Assembly: GCF_023008165.1 (NCBI RefSeq)
Contig: NZ_JAKQZA010000005.1
Coordinates: forward strand, 1-64,000
Direction: 5' to 3'
DNA from: Kordiimonas laminariae
GTDB taxonomy: Bacteria > Pseudomonadota > Alphaproteobacteria > Sphingomonadales > Kordiimonadaceae
Length of the DNA stretch: 64,000 bases
Positions 52,485-61,347 of this stretch are shown here, one piece after another. Positions within the stretch are counted from its first letter, which is position 1. Every line of letters begins with the position of its first letter. Under the pieces are notes generated by a model, which was given only the letters and a program-made list of their open reading frames with translations, was not told where the DNA came from and made no database searches. Made by a program: the position numbers and the translations under genes.

Positions 52485-53211
52485 AATGATGTACTTTCAC
52501 GTTTGCGGCTTGCGCCAGTGCGGAGATTTTCCGCTCGTTAATTTCCAGTTTCATGCGCCACAGGAATACCACCACAAAATAAGCTTTATAAGCGACCGCA
52601 AGGGTTAGAAGCGGAATAAGCATATCTGTATGGATAGTTGGTCCATCAAGGCGCATCACACTTGCTGGCTGGTGAAGGGTGTTCCACCACTCCACAGAAA
52701 ACTTGATAATCGGCAAGTTCACAACACCTACAAGCGCGAGAATTGACGTAGCCTTGCCGGCCTTGTCTTCATCTTCAATTCCTTGCCAAAGCGCCATATA
52801 ACCGAGATAGAAAAAGAACAGCACAAGCACACTTGTCATGCGGCCATCCCACTCCCAATAAGTACCCCACATAGGCTTACCCCAAAGGGAACCTGTAATA
52901 AGTGCGAGAAGCGTAAACACAGCGCCTATTGGCGCTGCAGCTTTTCCGGAAATCAATGCGAGTGGGTGTTTCCAAACAAGGGCTACAAAACCAGAAACCG
53001 CGAGAACACCGTATACAAACATGGCCATCCAGGCCGCTGGTACATGTACATACATCATCCGCACACTGGAACCCTGCTGGTAATCTTCCGGGCTTGCGAA
53101 CAGCGCATAATAAAGCCCAACCACCAGCGTGATAACGGTGATAGCAATCGCCCACGGCAAAATCTTATCTGCCAGGCGGTTAAACTGTGCTGGATTTGCG
53201 AATCTATGCAT
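52474..53211 (-). CDS. ccmC: Haem exporter CcmC
   Basis: A 245-residue six-helix membrane protein. The WWD-like haem domain is GKPMWGTYWEWDGRMTSVLVLFFFYLGYMAL, and the axial-histidine regions are VRMMYVHVPAAWMAM and WWNTLHQPASV. CcmC presents haem to CcmE in the periplasm. It lies 68 bases after ccmB. Confidence 0.96.
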   Translation of the reverse strand: MHRFANPAQFNRLADKILPWAIAITVITLVVGLYYALFASPEDYQQGSSVRMMYVHVPAAWMAMFVYGVLAVSGFVALVWKHPLALISGKAAAPIGAVFTLLALITGSLWGKPMWGTYWEWDGRMTSVLVLFFFYLGYMALWQGIEDEDKAGKATSILALVGVVNLPIIKFSVEWWNTLHQPASVMRLDGPTIHTDMLIPLLTLAVAYKAYFVVVFLWRMKLEINERKISALAQAANVKVHHYGG

Positions 53212-53279
53212 GGCCCTTACCTAAAGAGAAACGCTGGTTTCAGCAAGTGCGACTTGGTGTCTCAGCGTTCTGTATTTCC

Positions 53280-53966
53280 TTACTCCAGTGATAACCTAAG
53301 TGCTGCTGCTGTTGCAAATGGGGATACCACAATTCCCACAAGTGTTACTGCCCCGAGAAGCGCCAGATGGGGTGTTGGGTCTGCGCTTAATATAACTGCA
53401 TCCACAGCACCTACCCCAAAAATCAGCGTCGGGATATAAAGCGGCAATACGAGAAGTGACATCAAAACCCCACCACGCCTCACGGAAACCGTAAGTGCCG
53501 CACCAATCGCCCCAAACAAACTAAGCGCTGGCGTACCGATAAGGAGCGAAACAACCAAAAACAAATAGCCTTCATTCGGTAACTGCATCAACATAGCCAG
53601 AAGCGGTGCCATCACCACAAGCGGCAGCACAGTTGATATCCAGTGCGCCAGTGTTTTAGCTGCGGCAATACCCATCATACCAATGGGGGATAAAGCGAGA
53701 TCATCAAGGCTGCCATCTTCGAAATCTGCCTGAAACAATCGATCAAGGCTAAGCAGGCAGGCGAGCAGTGCCACCACCCAAATCACTCCGGCCGCTATCC
53801 GTGCCAGCATTTGTGGTTCTGGCCCTACACCAAATGGGAACAAGCTTACAGCAATCAGGAAAAAGGAAAGCGCCATGGTGCCCGTGCCGCCTTGCGACCA
53901 TGCAAGCTTAATATCCCGGCGTACAACAGCCCAGAAAACACCTGTGCTTTTAACTGCTGCCGTCAT
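53280..53966 (-). CDS. ccmB: Haem exporter permease CcmB
   Basis: A 228-residue, six-helix permease. FWAVVRRDIKLAWSQGGTGTMALSFFLIAVSLFPFGVGPE is the family N-terminus; DRLFQADFEDGSLDDLALSP and AKTLAHWISTVLPLVVMAPLLA are conserved. ATG at 53966 chosen (AGGA 9 bases upstream) over a TTG two codons earlier. It overlaps ccmA by the 4-bp ATGA. Confidence 0.95.
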   Translation of the reverse strand: MTAAVKSTGVFWAVVRRDIKLAWSQGGTGTMALSFFLIAVSLFPFGVGPEPQMLARIAAGVIWVVALLACLLSLDRLFQADFEDGSLDDLALSPIGMMGIAAAKTLAHWISTVLPLVVMAPLLAMLMQLPNEGYLFLVVSLLIGTPALSLFGAIGAALTVSVRRGGVLMSLLVLPLYIPTLIFGVGAVDAVILSADPTPHLALLGAVTLVGIVVSPFATAAALRLSLE

Positions 53967-54646
53967 AACCAATATTCCTGCCCGGATGCTTTGGCTTCAA
54001 AATCCGCCATCATCAGGGTTTTACCGCCCAAATTCAGAGGATCATGAGAAGCTGCCAGAATAATACCGCCACCGTTCAAATGGTCCTGCATAACAGCTTC
54101 AAGCCTGCCTCTGTTTTCTGCATCCAACCCCACGGTTGGTTCATCCATTAACCAGATAGGGCGGTCAAGCAAACAAAACCGCAGAAGTGAACAGCGGTGC
54201 GTTTGACCGCTGGAAAAATACCGGACAGGCGTATCAATCAGATCATAAAGATCAAACCTATCTACAGCAGCTTCCAGTGTTTCGTAAGCAAGCGATCCAC
54301 CTGTCATCAACTTCACGTAATTTTCGGAATTTTCTCTCAGCGTAAGAACAGGTTTAAGAGCATGCTGGTGGCCAGAATAAATCACATGCGCAGATGCGGC
54401 CACATCAGAACCCAGCATAGAATCGCCAGCAAAACTGGCCGAACCGGTGCGAGTTTCAAGCAAACCTGCAAGCAACCGAATGAGCGTGGATTTTCCGCTA
54501 CCGTTCGCGCCTTTCAGATGCAAATATTCACCAGCCTTTACTTCAAAAGAAAGGCCTTCAAACACCATACGCCCACCCCGCCAGCAGGATAAGTTATCCC
54601 CACGGTAAACATGTGTTTCATCACTATTATTTTGCACTCTGCTCAT
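53963..54646 (-). CDS. ccmA: Haem exporter ATPase CcmA
   Basis: A 227-residue ATPase: Walker A LKGANGSGKSTLIRLLAGL, signature YFSSGQTHRCSLLRF (a ccmA-type variant of LSGGQ), Walker B IWLMDEPTVGLD and the H loop ILAASHDPL. With CcmB it powers release of holo-CcmE from CcmC/D. First gene of the ccm operon, whose nine genes A-I are all on the minus strand with overlaps or short gaps. Confidence 0.95.
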   Translation of the reverse strand: MSRVQNNSDETHVYRGDNLSCWRGGRMVFEGLSFEVKAGEYLHLKGANGSGKSTLIRLLAGLLETRTGSASFAGDSMLGSDVAASAHVIYSGHQHALKPVLTLRENSENYVKLMTGGSLAYETLEAAVDRFDLYDLIDTPVRYFSSGQTHRCSLLRFCLLDRPIWLMDEPTVGLDAENRGRLEAVMQDHLNGGGIILAASHDPLNLGGKTLMMADFEAKASGQEYWL

Positions 54647-54778
54647 GGCTGCACGCTACAGAATAGCGGGCTGGGGAACAAGCGCATTATTGTCGCGGGT
54701 TAAATGAAGATCATACAGCCTCTTTTCGGCCGCGGCTAAACCCACTATATAATAAGCTTATCTGGTGACGGGAGCTTT

Positions 54779-56236
54779 ATGAATTTAGAGGCATGGATAT
54801 GGCCTGACGGGGTGCTGATAGCGGCAGTTGTGCTTATTGCGCAAATTCTTGCCAGCATCCAGATTATGCGCACCAAAGAGGAAGTAAGGTCAGCAGTATC
54901 GTGGCTAGGCCTTGTTTGGCTTGCTCCTATCTTTGGGCTTTTGATGTATCTTCTTTTCGGCATCAACCGCATTCAGCGGAGAGCTCGGCTATCCCGGGAA
55001 AAACGCGGCCTACGCCCCCGTTCAGGTGAACTTGTTGACCCGGGTGGCCCTCAGATTATCGACGGTATACCAGATGCACCGAACCGCTGGCGCGCGCATG
55101 ACAGGCTTTCTGGTCGTGTAAGCGCGCAGCAGCTAGCGCTCGGCAACAAAATCACTCCGCTTGAAGGTGGCCGCCAGGCTTATGACGCGATGATAAAAGC
55201 GATTGACGGTGCTGAACATACAGTTGCGCTCACCACCTATATTTTTCAGGCTGATCAGGCAGGCAGACGTTTTGTAGCGGCTCTTGCCCGCGCAAAAGAT
55301 AGAGGCGTGGAAGTACGAGTGCTGGTGGATGCTGTTGGCAATCTTTACGGTTTCAAACCTGTTTCCAACCTTCTCAGGCGGCTCAAAGTTCCGGTTACTT
55401 CTTTCAACCCAGCGCGTTTCTCCTGGCGGCTTGCTTTCTTTAATCTGCGCACGCACCGGAAACTGCTGATCATTGACGGAAAACTAGGTTTTGCGGGTGG
55501 AATGAATATCAGAAAGCATCACCTTGAACGGAGTGACGGCACCCCGCGCGTGCGCGATACACATTTCGCGCTTGAAGGCCCCATTGTCACCCAGATGATG
55601 GATGCCTTCGCAGATGACTGGGCTTTCTCAAGCGGCGAAGAATTACCGGAGGAAAAATGGCTGCCTCCAATCGCACCGATTGAAGATGGTAGCCCGGCAC
55701 GAGCCATCGCTGATGGCCCCGATGAACGCCGCCAGAAAACAGCGATGATTGTTGAAAGCGCACTGGCTTCAGCGCGTAAACATGTGCAGATTATCACGCC
55801 TTATTTTCTGCCGGAACAGGCACTTATTGAAGCTCTGAAACAAGCATCCTTGCGTGGCGTGCAGGTCGACATTCTTGTGCCAGAGAAAAGCAACCTTCCC
55901 ATGTTCGGTATGGCCGCTATGTCTGGTGTACGGCAACTGGTGCAGGCGGGCTGTAACCTCTATATGTCCAAACCACCATTTGATCATTCGAAGTTAATGG
56001 TTGTGGATAAGCGCTGGTCTCTGTTCGGCTCTTCAAACTGGGATGCGCGTTCTCTGAAATTGAATTTTGAATTCAACGTAGAAATTTATGATGAAGCCTT
56101 CAATTCACAGCTTCGCAGCTGGGTTTCAGAACGCTTCACGTCAGCAAAACTGATGAATCTGGAAGCCTTAAACAAACGCCCAAGATACAAGCGTATCCTG
56201 GGCCGTATTCTTTGGCTCGCAAGCCCTTATCTCTAG
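54779..56236 (+). CDS. cls: Cardiolipin synthase, phospholipase D type
   Basis: A 485-residue membrane enzyme joining phosphatidylglycerol molecules into cardiolipin. Two N-terminal membrane segments (VLIAAVVLIAQILASIQI and WLGLVWLAPIFGLLMYLLFGI), then two PLD motifs: HRKLLIIDGKLGFAGGMN (His near 227) and HSKLMVVDKRWSLFGSSNWD (His near 403). The C-terminal FTSAKLMNLEALNKRP region is also family-like. A TATAAT at 54748-54753 may be its -10 element, though a good -35 was not found. A membrane protein gene starts at its stop codon. Confidence 0.93.
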   Translation: MNLEAWIWPDGVLIAAVVLIAQILASIQIMRTKEEVRSAVSWLGLVWLAPIFGLLMYLLFGINRIQRRARLSREKRGLRPRSGELVDPGGPQIIDGIPDAPNRWRAHDRLSGRVSAQQLALGNKITPLEGGRQAYDAMIKAIDGAEHTVALTTYIFQADQAGRRFVAALARAKDRGVEVRVLVDAVGNLYGFKPVSNLLRRLKVPVTSFNPARFSWRLAFFNLRTHRKLLIIDGKLGFAGGMNIRKHHLERSDGTPRVRDTHFALEGPIVTQMMDAFADDWAFSSGEELPEEKWLPPIAPIEDGSPARAIADGPDERRQKTAMIVESALASARKHVQIITPYFLPEQALIEALKQASLRGVQVDILVPEKSNLPMFGMAAMSGVRQLVQAGCNLYMSKPPFDHSKLMVVDKRWSLFGSSNWDARSLKLNFEFNVEIYDEAFNSQLRSWVSERFTSAKLMNLEALNKRPRYKRILGRILWLASPYL

Positions 56237-56575
56237 ATGTTCGATTTGACCTACATACCCCTCATTTTAGTTTTGATATTCGAGGCTATGGCCTACTGCT
56301 TTATCCTGAGGGGTTACTACATCTTGCTATTAAAAGTTCACCAATATTTTAAAGGTGTCATAAAGGCGATTTTTGCCCTGTTACTTTGGCTAGTGCTTTG
56401 TGCAGTTCTACTAGGTACACCGTTGTTTATAATATCTCAGCTAAGCTTCTTATATGATAAGGAACCACTATTTAACTTACTGATTATAAGCTGGTTTTTA
56501 CTCTTCCCAAGCGCTTACTTCACCGGAAAACCTTATAAAAGGGCTTTGAAAGAAGCCGGATACTTTACCCGATAA
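56237..56575 (+). CDS. Small three-helix membrane protein
   Basis: A 112-residue product starting directly at the cardiolipin synthase stop (TAG-ATG). Three hydrophobic segments (IPLILVLIFEAMAYCFILRGYYILLL, AIFALLLWLVLCAVLLGTPLFIIS, LLIISWFLLFPSAYF) and a short charged C-terminus. No known domain recognised. Position implies cotranscription with cls; no function is assigned. It is convergent and adjacent to the Mpo1-like gene. Confidence 0.6.
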   Translation: MFDLTYIPLILVLIFEAMAYCFILRGYYILLLKVHQYFKGVIKAIFALLLWLVLCAVLLGTPLFIISQLSFLYDKEPLFNLLIISWFLLFPSAYFTGKPYKRALKEAGYFTR

Positions 56576-57100
56576 TTATTCCTCTTTGGCTTCAGGAAGA
56601 TAAGCAGGCATCCGTTCTTCAATTTCCCCCTTCAAACCTTTTTCCAGCTTCAGAAGGAATAGCACTTCTGCAATCAGGAAAGATGGGGCCATAAATATTT
56701 GTAGGATATTATCAAAAAGCGCTGGTTTCCGGCCTTCATAAATATGCCCGGTAAACTGAATAGCCCAACCGCCCACAAAAAATACGCCAAAGATTTTCAG
56801 CACGATTTCCATGTTGGTTTGGCCGACGATATTGGCGAAATACAGTAAACCACCATAAATAAAGGTTGCGATCGTACCCACAAGTGGCGCTGACAATATA
56901 TAAAACAGCAATAGGCCTGCCATCAAAATAGTCGCCAGATTAAGGGGGCCAGATTCAAACTGCATCAGCTCAATCGGTGACAACAGCACCATAATGGAAA
57001 ACACAATCATCGGCACGCCAAGGTGGTGGGTTAATTGGTTTCTGTAATCCCTGTGATAAGCAGAATACATAGCCATCTGCTCATAAAACCAGTTACGCAT
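56576..57100 (-). CDS. Mpo1/DUF962-family membrane protein
   Basis: A 174-residue, four-helix membrane protein. The diagnostic His-rich ends are AYHRDYRNQLTHHLGVPMIVFS and GGWAIQFTGHIYEGRKPALFDN. Yeast Mpo1 is an iron-dependent dioxygenase that alpha-oxidises 2-hydroxy fatty acids; whether bacterial members share that activity is inferred. ATG at 57100 is preferred because GAGGGAGAG is just upstream; an earlier TTG would place that site inside the gene. Confidence 0.88.
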   Translation of the reverse strand: MRNWFYEQMAMYSAYHRDYRNQLTHHLGVPMIVFSIMVLLSPIELMQFESGPLNLATILMAGLLLFYILSAPLVGTIATFIYGGLLYFANIVGQTNMEIVLKIFGVFFVGGWAIQFTGHIYEGRKPALFDNILQIFMAPSFLIAEVLFLLKLEKGLKGEIEERMPAYLPEAKEE

Positions 57101-57219
57101 TTCTCTCTCCCTCAAGAAACCTAATTGTGGACTGGCTGGTTTGATAAATCAAATATTTTCCATATTTAGCGACCGCTCTATCTTAGGGTTTAAAGGCATA
57201 AAAGCAGATGGAGGGAACA

Positions 57220-58083
57220 GTGGCTTATAATACGCTTGATATAACAACAGACGAAAACATCATGATCATCCGGCTGAACCGGCCCGATAACATGAATGCC
57301 TTCACTGTTGAAATGGGCGAGGAAGTCATCAATGCCCTCGATGCCGCTGATGCAGATGATAATATCCGCGCTGTCATTTTCACTGGTAACGGCAGAGCCT
57401 TCTGCGCCGGGATGGATCTCTCCACCGATGGCAATGTTTTCGGCCTTGATGAAAGCGTAGATGCAACTTCCCCTGAGATGATTAAAAACCGTGATAGCGG
57501 CGGTGTGATGGTGCTGCGTATGTACCGGATGAAAAAACCACTTATCGCCGCCATCAATGGTGCGTCCGTTGGTGTTGGCACAACGCTACAGCTGCCCATG
57601 GATGTGAGGATTGCATCCACCTACGCCAAGTTTGGGTTTGTTTTCTCCCAGCGCGGTATCACTCTTGAAAGCTGTGCAAGCTGGTTCCTGCCGCGCCTGG
57701 TGGGTATGCAGAAAGCCATTGAATGGTCTTATACGGGTAAAGTTTTCGGGGCGGAAGAAGCCCTTGAAGGCGGACTGATCAGCGAGATTGTGGAACCGGA
57801 CCAACTGCTTGCCCGTGCTATTGAAATTGCGCGCAGTTTTACCAAGAATACCAGCCCAATGTCTGTAGCGCTGAACCGCCAGCTTTTATGGCGCATGATG
57901 GGTGCAGATCACCCCATGGTGGCCCATGCCGCAGAAAGCCGAACCATGTATCACACCAGCAAACATGACGGCAAAGAAGGTGTTCAGTCCTTCCTTGAAA
58001 AACGCGCACCTGATTTCGCGGACCAGATATCAAACGGCGCCCCAGCCGGGTTTAACTGGAACGCCGAGCCTGATTTCAAATAA
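57220..58083 (+). CDS. Enoyl-CoA hydratase/isomerase (crotonase) family protein
   Basis: A 287-residue crotonase-fold enzyme. The CoA and oxyanion segments are IRAVIFTGNGRAFCAGMDL and AINGASVGVGTTLQLPMDVRIAS, and the expected catalytic Glu appears in SQRGITLESCASWFLPRLVG. C-terminal KKVFSPSLKN-like text is absent; instead SFLEKRAPDFADQ is present, typical of CoA isomerase/hydratase members. Start at the GTG at 57220, as GGAGGG lies just upstream; ATG at 57208 is an alternative. Substrate unspecified. Confidence 0.9.
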   Translation: MAYNTLDITTDENIMIIRLNRPDNMNAFTVEMGEEVINALDAADADDNIRAVIFTGNGRAFCAGMDLSTDGNVFGLDESVDATSPEMIKNRDSGGVMVLRMYRMKKPLIAAINGASVGVGTTLQLPMDVRIASTYAKFGFVFSQRGITLESCASWFLPRLVGMQKAIEWSYTGKVFGAEEALEGGLISEIVEPDQLLARAIEIARSFTKNTSPMSVALNRQLLWRMMGADHPMVAHAAESRTMYHTSKHDGKEGVQSFLEKRAPDFADQISNGAPAGFNWNAEPDFK

Positions 58084-58085
58084 GC

Positions 58086-59390
58086 CTAAAGCGCAATACC
58101 GTCAGCGGTTAGTTCCTCATCGGTTGCTAACCGCGCTTGCTGCTCCGGTTTTTCTTCGTACCAACCCGGATCATCATAGGATGTAATATCCGGCCGTACC
58201 TTCAGAATAGTGAACATACCGCCCATGGTGATGTAACTCATCGGGCCATTTGCCCCCACCATAGGGATACTATTTTCAGGGATATTCATATGGCCCATTT
58301 CCACATGCTTGCCGTGATCTCCCATCCCGTCTGACCCCATCATCATTGTGCCAGGCAGAGCAGAATTCAGCGCTTCGTCAAGCTTATCGCCATCAGCGCC
58401 GATCACCAGATCTAGATCATGGCCCATCTGGTTCATTACATGGTGGGTCATATGGCAGTGCATCGCCCAGTCCCCAGGGTTATCTGCGATAAATTCAACG
58501 GTGCGCGTAGCTCCTGTTGGCACAAGAACAGTGGTTTCCGGCCACTGGGCCTCCTTCGGGATCGGCCCACCATCTGTTTCCGTTACCTTGAAAGCATAAC
58601 CATGCAGGTGGACCGGGTGATGATCCATCGCGGAAAGGTTACCATACCTTATCCTCACCCGTTCACCCTGCTTGGCAACCAGTGCATCCGTACCAGGGAA
58701 ACAGCGGGCATTGAAGGTGAGCACATTGAAATCCGCCATGGCGTTTGGGTCTGGCCGATTTGTACCCGGTTCAATAGACCACTCAGAAAGCATCATCACA
58801 AAATCCCGGTCCGGGAGCGGACCCGCAGGTTTGCGCGGATGGATGACAATCATACCCATCATGCCCATAGCCATTTGGGTCATTTCATCATGGTGGCTAT
58901 GATACATAAAGGTGCCGTGCTGGATGAGTTTGAACTCATAAACATAGGTCTCATCAGGCTCAATCGGGTGCTGGTTAAGGCCGCCCACACCGTCCATCCC
59001 GCTTGGGATAATCAAGCCGTGCCAATGCACAGTAGTGGCCGCGGGCAGTTTGTTGGTTACATAAATACGAACCGTATCCCCTTCCACAGCTTCAATTGTT
59101 GGGCCGTGGACTTGCCCATTATAACCCCAGCAATTTGCCTCCAGGCCCGGCGTAAACTCATGGGCTACCTCTTCCGCGATCATATGGAAAACCTTCACCC
59201 CGTCCCGCTGTTTATAAGGGAGCGTGGAACCGTTTGGTGTAATCACCGGACGGTAGTCCACATTGGGTTTACCAGGCGTCTGAGAAGCTTTCGGGTCAAC
59301 GGTTTGCGAAGCACGAGAAGCACCGGCTGCGAGGCCCGCGAGCGAAAGTGCACCGCCTAATTTAAGCGTATCTCTTCTTGAAAATGTCAT
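58086..59390 (-). CDS. Multicopper oxidase (CopA/CueO-like), Tat-exported
   Basis: A 434-residue oxidase. Twin-arginine signal SRRDTLKLGGALSLAGLAAG. All four copper blocks are visible: TVHWHGLI, FMYHSHHDEM, HPVHLHGYAF and the type-1 block DWAMHCHMTHHVMNQMGH. A Met/His-rich segment (MMMGSDGMGDHGKHVEMGHMN) near 345-370 resembles copper-binding loops. It oxidises Cu(I) or phenolic substrates with O2 reduction. Its ATG shares one base with the TolC-like gene stop (TAATG), so the genes are coupled. Confidence 0.93.
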   Translation of the reverse strand: MTFSRRDTLKLGGALSLAGLAAGASRASQTVDPKASQTPGKPNVDYRPVITPNGSTLPYKQRDGVKVFHMIAEEVAHEFTPGLEANCWGYNGQVHGPTIEAVEGDTVRIYVTNKLPAATTVHWHGLIIPSGMDGVGGLNQHPIEPDETYVYEFKLIQHGTFMYHSHHDEMTQMAMGMMGMIVIHPRKPAGPLPDRDFVMMLSEWSIEPGTNRPDPNAMADFNVLTFNARCFPGTDALVAKQGERVRIRYGNLSAMDHHPVHLHGYAFKVTETDGGPIPKEAQWPETTVLVPTGATRTVEFIADNPGDWAMHCHMTHHVMNQMGHDLDLVIGADGDKLDEALNSALPGTMMMGSDGMGDHGKHVEMGHMNIPENSIPMVGANGPMSYITMGGMFTILKVRPDITSYDDPGWYEEKPEQQARLATDEELTADGIAL

Positions 59391-60760
59391 TAGTGGCCTC
59401 CCTCTTCCGCGGCTGCCATGCTTGGCATATTCACTGCACCCATCTCGAGGCTTACACCGCTGAGGAGCGCGCCTGAGATAATCTCAGCATCCAGATATTT
59501 TCCCTTTAAGTTCAAAGCGTTATATTCTGTCGTCAGTTGCTGTATTTTTGCGTCCAGAAGCATTAGGGGGCCAATCTGCATCGCCGCCATCTGCTGCTCG
59601 CGGAAAGAAAATTCTTCTTCCGCTTCCTGCCGCATACCGCTGCCAAATTCCCCGTCTGCCATCTTGAGCATTCGGGTGTAACGGTGCTGTGCATCCGCCT
59701 TGTTAGAAAGTTCGAGCAGCATTGCTTTATACTGATATTCCAAAGCTTTAAGCGCAGCTTTCGCTTTGCCCGTACGCACCTGCCCCCAGTCAAAAATCGG
59801 CACAGGCAAGCCAATTGCGAAGCCTTCTTTCACCTCGCCTTCTTCCCGTTCCAGCACGGCAGCGGCTTCAAGATGCTCGAACCACACATCCACTTTCGCG
59901 AGGCCAAGGCGTGCAGCCTGTGCCCGAAGTTGTGCCCTTTTTGCTTCTAAAATGAGGTTTTTCTCAATCACTGCGCCCAAAAATGTGCCCATTTCCATGC
60001 CCTCACCGGCTGGCGGTAAACCGTCTGTGCCGACAGATGCTGCCGGGCTTAACGGGCGACCAGCGATAGTGGAAAGCCGTTCCCGCGCGCCGTAGACCAT
60101 CAGCTCAGCCGACGCTGCAGCCAACGATGCCTCAACGGCCTGACGTTTCAGTTTCGCATACTGGCCATCAGTGATGTTTTTCACACGCTTCAGCTCGGCC
60201 CCAATTTCTGCACCCGCTTTCCGCACCGTATGCATTTCCTGCATCAGCTCAAGTGCACGCTCTGCCTGCCAGAGCATAAGCGCAGCGCGTTTTGCTTCCG
60301 CTACCGTGCGTACTATCGCTTCTGTGGTTTTAAGCTTTGCTTCTTCAAGTTCCGCTTTCGCCACCTTAATTCGGCGACCACGAGTTAAAAGCTGGGTAAT
60401 GTTAAAAGCGAGATCGAAATCGAGCGCCGTTTCATCCCCAAAAACAAACTCTCCCTCAAAGGTGGGGTTGATCAGCAGCCCGGCCTGCACCTCTGCGGCA
60501 GATGCCATATTCAGTTCTTCAAGGCTTGCCTGCAATTCTGCATTATATTGAAGTGCGGATTTCACCACATCTGTGGCGGTAATTCCCCCTTCAAACGGAA
60601 GCGCGGGTTCGGCAAGTTCCGAGCGTGTAATCACTTCTCCTGTGCGGGCGCGGAGATCATCATTCACCCCGCCAAGCCCACTGTCCTGCGTATATGTTGC
60701 GCAGGCGCCAAGCCCCAAAAGAGCCATTGCCACACTGGCAGATTTCATCATTTTTATCAC
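59390..60760 (-). CDS. TolC-family outer-membrane lipoprotein, probably copper efflux/CusC-like
   Basis: A 456-residue product. Start at the GTG at 60760 because AGGA stands 8 bases upstream; this gives signal MIKMMKSASVAMALLGLGAC with lipobox Cys20. The rest is long alpha-helical repeats of outer-membrane factors (DVVKSALQYNAELQASLEELNMASAAEVQAGLLINP near the start, AEEEFSFREQQMAAMQIGPLMLLDAKIQQLTTEYNAL in the second half). It would form the outer-membrane duct of a copper-handling exporter; no RND pump genes are adjacent. Upstream extension to 60787 is unsupported. Confidence 0.88.
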   Translation of the reverse strand: MIKMMKSASVAMALLGLGACATYTQDSGLGGVNDDLRARTGEVITRSELAEPALPFEGGITATDVVKSALQYNAELQASLEELNMASAAEVQAGLLINPTFEGEFVFGDETALDFDLAFNITQLLTRGRRIKVAKAELEEAKLKTTEAIVRTVAEAKRAALMLWQAERALELMQEMHTVRKAGAEIGAELKRVKNITDGQYAKLKRQAVEASLAAASAELMVYGARERLSTIAGRPLSPAASVGTDGLPPAGEGMEMGTFLGAVIEKNLILEAKRAQLRAQAARLGLAKVDVWFEHLEAAAVLEREEGEVKEGFAIGLPVPIFDWGQVRTGKAKAALKALEYQYKAMLLELSNKADAQHRYTRMLKMADGEFGSGMRQEAEEEFSFREQQMAAMQIGPLMLLDAKIQQLTTEYNALNLKGKYLDAEIISGALLSGVSLEMGAVNMPSMAAAEEGGH

Positions 60761-60812
60761 TTGATTAGTCCTGTAACCATTAAACAAACAACTCCGATAA
60801 AAGCTGTTGGTC

Positions 60813-61157
60813 CTAGGTCAGCAGGCGGTCCCCCAGATCATAGGGGTTAAGGGTGGGCGGCAAACCATCTGCATCTGGCGCGCGCGGCTGTTGCGGGCGT
60901 GTACGCAGCGGGCGCGGGATAATAATTTCCGCAGTTTGCTGGGTGAATTTATCTGCGGTTTTAGCCTTGGAACCATCAAGTTTGGCTTCAAGTTCACAAC
61001 ATTCATCCACGCTTTTCTGAACCATTTCATCATGGCAATCCGCCATCTCGCTCTGCACAGCGGGCATAGACGCATTCGCACCGCCCATAAGCATATCGCA
61101 CGGGCAGGTAAAGAGCATCACAGCAAACAGAAGCGTTATATGAAATATCCGGTTCAT
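60813..61157 (-). CDS. Small secreted Cys/His/Met-rich protein of the copper operon
   Basis: A 114-residue product with a signal peptide (NRIFHITLLFAVMLFTCPC). The mature part has MADCHDEMVQKSVDECCELEAK, a potential metal-binding patch, and ends in an Arg/Pro-rich tail. It is the first gene before the TolC-like and multicopper oxidase genes, 52 bases before the chosen TolC start. A periplasmic metal-binding or sensor role is inferred from composition and position only. No known family recognised. Confidence 0.6.
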   Translation of the reverse strand: MNRIFHITLLFAVMLFTCPCDMLMGGANASMPAVQSEMADCHDEMVQKSVDECCELEAKLDGSKAKTADKFTQQTAEIIIPRPLRTRPQQPRAPDADGLPPTLNPYDLGDRLLT

Positions 61158-61269
61158 GACCCCTTTATAGCGGAGGCGGAGGCTTTCTGTCTATTCACAG
61201 AATGGCGAACACACCTTGCGCGCGGCACCAACACCACACAAAAGCCTACGAACCGGGCCGCCTAAACAC

Positions 61270-61298
61270 TTGTGAAGACATACTTTTTTATTTAATAA
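61270..61298 (+). promoter_or_regulatory. Candidate promoter of the Kef-type antiporter
   Basis: TTGTGA (61270-61275) and TAATAA (61293-61298) are separated by exactly 17 bp in an otherwise AT-rich stretch, about 50 bases before the ATG at 61348. Confidence 0.4.
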
Positions 61299-61347
61299 TA
61301 ACGGCTTATCAACATGGTGAAATCGCACCAAACAGCCGGAGGATAGG

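Noticed and set aside
58419-59360. 313-codon open frame antisense to the multicopper oxidase gene
   Set aside because: The copper motifs are on the minus strand; the + frame is a by-product of its codon bias.
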